NCBI GenBank assembly: GCA_030040235.1
Contig: JASHUC010000535.1
Span: 1-8,445, forward strand
Length of the DNA stretch: 8,445 nucleotides
DNA from: Gammaproteobacteria bacterium
GTDB lineage: Bacteria; Pseudomonadota; Gammaproteobacteria; Steroidobacterales; Steroidobacteraceae
Reading direction: 5' to 3'
Part shown: positions 6,132 through 8,445 of the stretch, in pieces
Layout: every line of letters begins with the position of its first letter
Position numbering within the stretch: the first letter of the stretch is position 1
The notes under the pieces: model-generated
Database searches by the model: none
What the model was told of the DNA's origin: nothing
What the model saw: the letters and a program-made list of their open reading frames with translations, nothing else
Translations under genes and position numbers: made by a program

Positions 6132-7700
6132 ATGGGCAAATCGTACGACGTGGTGGTGGTCGGGTCGGGGCACAACGGGCTCGTCGCCGCGGCCTATCTC
6201 GCGCGCGCCGGCAAGAGCGTGCTGGTCCTGGAACGCAATGCGTGGTTCGGCGGGGGCGTCGTCACGCGGGAGCTGACCGTGCCCGGCTTCCGGCACGATC
6301 AACACTCGATGGCCCACATCTTCATCCAGGGCAATCCGCTCCTCAAGAACGACGAGCTGCAACTCAAATCCCGCTACGGCCTCCGTTACGTCTTTCCGGA
6401 GGTGCCGATGATGGCGCTCTACGAGGACGGCGCGAGCCTCGCGCTGCATCGTGACCGCGAGCGCACCTGCGCGGAGATTGCCAGGTTCTCGACGCACGAT
6501 GCCGAGGCCTATCGGGGACTCGCGCGCGAGGCGGCGCAATGGCTGCCCATGATCGAGTCCACGCTGTATACGGCGCCGGCTCCGATGGGGGCCACCACCG
6601 CATTGATGGACCAGAGCCGCGAGGGACGCGCGCTGTGGCGCACCACGCAGATGAGCACGCACGATCTGCTCTGCAGCTGCTTCCGCGACGATCGCGTGCG
6701 GACGCTGCTCGCGCGTGTCGCAGGCGAGAACCTCGTGTCCCCGGACGAGAAGGCGACCGCGCTCGGTGTGTTCGTGTTCATCGCGTTTCTCGAGGCCTAC
6801 GGATTCGGCGTCGCGGTCGGAGGGAGCGGTGCCCTCACGGACGCCCTGATCGCCTGTATTCGCGATCACCGCGGCGAGGTGCTGAGCGGCGTGGACGTGG
6901 AGCGCATCGAGGTGCGGGGCGGGCGCTCGCGCGGCGTTCGCACCCGCGACGGGCGCGAGTTCGCCGCCAACGAGTGCGTGGTCGGCGCCATTCATCCGCA
7001 CCACCTCGGGCGCATGGTCGAGGGTATCGATGCGCGCATTGCGGAGGCTGCCGCCGCGACCGAGATCTCCCCGAATGCGTGCATCACGGTCCACGCGGCG
7101 CTGCGGGCGCCGCTGCGCACTCGGGCCGGGGAGCCGTTGCGCGCAGTGATGGTCGAGCTGCTGCCGAACGAGTACGAGACGCTGCGCCGCTCCTTCGACG
7201 AGCTGCGCTACGGGAATCTCGCTCCGTATCCGCTCGTCGGGCTCGGTTCGCTCTCGGAGTTCGATTCCTCGCGGGTCCCCGCGGGGGCTGCGACGTTGCA
7301 CGCGTGGGACTACGTGCCCTACGTGCGCGGCGACGGACGAGCGTGGGACGAGGCGAAGGGCGAGTACGCCGAGCGCATTCTGGAACACGCCGCACGTTTC
7401 CTTCCCAATCTCACGCGGGAGAACATCATCGCGTACCACTGTGACAGCCCGGTGGACATGGAGCGCACCTCGGCGAGCTTCGTGCATGGAGATCTGCACG
7501 GGGTTGCGACCTCCACCTACCAATCGGGAGCACATCGTCCGATTCCGGAGCTCGGCCAGTACACGGTGCCGGGGATCGAGCGGCTGTACCTCGTGGGGCC
7601 CTTTCAACATCCGGGCGGCGGGGTATTCGGCGCCGGCCGCGCGACCGCGGCCAGGATCTTCGAGGATTTGAAGCTCGATTTCGCCCGGGCCCTGCGGTGA
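6132..7700 (+). CDS. FAD-dependent oxidoreductase, phytoene-dehydrogenase-related (PYROXD2-like)
   Basis: Predicted FAD/NAD(P)-binding amino-oxidase-fold enzyme of COG1233; the substrate is unknown. The 522-residue protein starts MGKSYDVVVVGSGHNGLVAAAYLARAG: a beta strand plus the GxGxxG dinucleotide-binding loop (G11, G13, G16) and the ribose-binding acid E34 in VLVLER. WFGGGVVTRE (38-47) is the second flavin-contacting segment. Near the C-terminus, LVGPFQHPGGGVFGAGR (487-503) matches the closing FAD motif of this family. The protein has no signal peptide or membrane helix and is probably cytoplasmic. The GHNGL motif fits the PYROXD2-like group better than the carotenoid desaturases CrtI/CrtN, and no crt gene lies nearby. 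I chose the ATG at 6132 because the flavin fold starts right there; the frame is open back to 6027 but that adds only a basic, non-conserved stretch. The ribosome site is G-rich but not canonical. It is transcribed away from the efflux operon and converges on the esterase gene. Confidence 0.88.
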   Translation: MGKSYDVVVVGSGHNGLVAAAYLARAGKSVLVLERNAWFGGGVVTRELTVPGFRHDQHSMAHIFIQGNPLLKNDELQLKSRYGLRYVFPEVPMMALYEDGASLALHRDRERTCAEIARFSTHDAEAYRGLAREAAQWLPMIESTLYTAPAPMGATTALMDQSREGRALWRTTQMSTHDLLCSCFRDDRVRTLLARVAGENLVSPDEKATALGVFVFIAFLEAYGFGVAVGGSGALTDALIACIRDHRGEVLSGVDVERIEVRGGRSRGVRTRDGREFAANECVVGAIHPHHLGRMVEGIDARIAEAAAATEISPNACITVHAALRAPLRTRAGEPLRAVMVELLPNEYETLRRSFDELRYGNLAPYPLVGLGSLSEFDSSRVPAGAATLHAWDYVPYVRGDGRAWDEAKGEYAERILEHAARFLPNLTRENIIAYHCDSPVDMERTSASFVHGDLHGVATSTYQSGAHRPIPELGQYTVPGIERLYLVGPFQHPGGGVFGAGRATAARIFEDLKLDFARALR

Positions 7701-7710
7701 ATACCCCGGA

Positions 7711-7752
7711 GGCTGAGGAGTGTCGGCTGAGGAGTGGCAGCTGAGGAGTCGT
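7711..7752. repeat. Three-copy 14-bp tandem repeat between convergent genes
   Basis: Three adjacent 14-bp units share a GCTGAGGAGT core: 7711-7724, 7725-7738 and 7739-7752. Units 1 and 2 differ at one base, and unit 3 is more diverged. The array fills most of the 51-nt gap and ends on the first base of the esterase stop codon. Bases 7739-7757 can also form AGCTGA-7 nt-TCAGCT, a weak hairpin with no T tract. Confidence 0.8.
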
Positions 7753-8438
7753 CAGCTCGCGAGCACGCGGCACAGCCACGCGGAGATGTCCACGGCCTCC
7801 GGCGCGCAGACCTGGTGCTCCATGGGGTATGTCTTCCACTCGACCGTATAGCCGCGTCCCGTGAGCGCATCGCGTGAGCGCTCGGCGAGCTGGATCGGCA
7901 GGATCGGGTCGTACAGGCCATGGCACATGAGGATGGGTGTGCGCTCGTTGGCGCTCGATGCCTCCCCGAGTGTGCCCGGCAGTGGCAGCCACGCGGACAG
8001 CACCAGGATCCCCGCGAGGGTCGCCGCGTGCCGCAGCCCGGTGTGCAGCGCAATCGCGCCTCCCTGAGAGAAGCCTGCGATGACGATGCGATGGGCAGGG
8101 ATGCCGCCTTCCTGCTCCTCGCGGATGAGCTTCTCCACCCGCGCGACGGAGCGGCGAATGCCGGGCTCGTCCTCGCGCGCATCGGCAGACAAGCCGAGGA
8201 TGTCGTACCACGCGCGCATGCGCACGCCGTTGTTGATGGTCACTGCCTGGACGGGCGCGTGTGGAAAGACGAAGCGCGGTTCGCAGCCCCTGGGGAAGCG
8301 CAGCTGCGGAGCGAAGGGCACGAAGTCGTGACCGTCCGCGCCCAGCCCATGAAGCCAGATCACGCCGGCATTCGCAACGACGCCCGCGCCGGGCTCGAGC
8401 ACCACGCGGTCATCGCTTTCCCGCTGCAAGTAGGTCAT
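7752..8438 (-). CDS. Serine carboxylesterase / acyl-protein-thioesterase-like alpha/beta hydrolase
   Basis: Predicted cytoplasmic alpha/beta hydrolase of the phospholipase/carboxylesterase family (abhydrolase_2), which cleaves carboxyl esters or thioesters. The natural substrate cannot be told from sequence. The 228-residue length fits the family (about 220). The oxyanion-hole segment VIWLHGLGADGHDF lies at 26-39, followed by FVFPHAPVQAVTINNGVRMRAWYDI (57-80 region), typical of bacterial members. The catalytic triad is S124 in the nucleophile elbow GFSQGGA, D177 in GLYDPILP and H208 in PMEHQVC. There is no signal peptide or membrane segment. The ATG at 8436-8438 is preceded by CGGAGAA, a short-spaced ribosome site at the window's edge; the promoter is outside. 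The stop lies 51 nt from the convergent oxidoreductase stop. Nothing visible ties it to the efflux operon. Confidence 0.92.
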   Translation of the reverse strand: MTYLQRESDDRVVLEPGAGVVANAGVIWLHGLGADGHDFVPFAPQLRFPRGCEPRFVFPHAPVQAVTINNGVRMRAWYDILGLSADAREDEPGIRRSVARVEKLIREEQEGGIPAHRIVIAGFSQGGAIALHTGLRHAATLAGILVLSAWLPLPGTLGEASSANERTPILMCHGLYDPILPIQLAERSRDALTGRGYTVEWKTYPMEHQVCAPEAVDISAWLCRVLAS

Positions 8439-8445
8439 TTCTCCG

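Noticed and set aside
6539..7444. 301-codon Arg-rich frame on the plus strand within the oxidoreductase
   Set aside because: Out-of-frame shadow with extreme Arg content and no domain; the flavoprotein frame explains this stretch.
6129..7610. 493-codon open frame on the minus strand, opposite the oxidoreductase
   Set aside because: It is a shadow of a well-supported flavoprotein gene and has no recognisable domain or ribosome site.
7739..7757. AGCTGA/TCAGCT hairpin as an intrinsic terminator
   Set aside because: The stem is only 6 bp and no T tract follows on either strand; the repeat array explains the sequence better.
1..8445. A previously undescribed defence, mobile or biosynthetic system
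   Set aside because: All five genes fall in known families with intact motifs, and I see no transposase, integrase, CRISPR, toxin-antitoxin or biosynthetic core gene.

Overview
The window reads as chromosomal DNA from a GC-rich Gram-negative bacterium, probably a proteobacterium. It encodes a tripartite RND drug-efflux system, which needs an outer membrane, and every protein resembles proteobacterial families. I cannot place the species. Coding is dense, with no tRNA, rRNA, CRISPR array, insertion sequence or phage gene visible.

Positions 1-5746 (minus strand) hold one apparent operon, transcribed from right to left: a BaeS-type sensor kinase, a BaeR-type OmpR/PhoB-family response regulator, an MdtA-type periplasmic adaptor, and the first 691 codons of an MdtB-type RND pump that runs off the left edge. 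Kinase and regulator overlap by 34 nt, regulator and adaptor are 13 nt apart, and adaptor and pump 37 nt apart. The same families occur in E. coli as mdtABCD-baeSR, but here the regulators come first. The inferred logic is that envelope stress activates BaeS, BaeS phosphorylates BaeR, and BaeR raises expression of its own operon and so of the pump. A second permease (MdtC) would be expected just beyond the left edge.

Positions 5747-6131 form a divergent control region of about 385 nt. It contains several short inverted and direct repeats that look like candidate operators or promoter elements. Part of it may instead encode an N-terminal extension of the kinase, because three kinase starts are possible.

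Positions 6132-7700 (plus strand) encode a 522-residue FAD-dependent oxidoreductase of the phytoene-dehydrogenase-related (COG1233/PYROXD2-like) group. A convergent gene at 7752-8438 (minus strand) encodes a small serine esterase of the carboxylesterase/acyl-protein-thioesterase family. The 51-nt gap between them is largely a three-copy 14-bp tandem repeat.

I did not find a convincing new biological system. The most notable details are the regulator-first operon order, an exact 18-bp in-frame duplication in the BaeS sensor domain, an 18-bp-period repeat at the kinase N-terminus, and the paired repeats upstream of the oxidoreductase.
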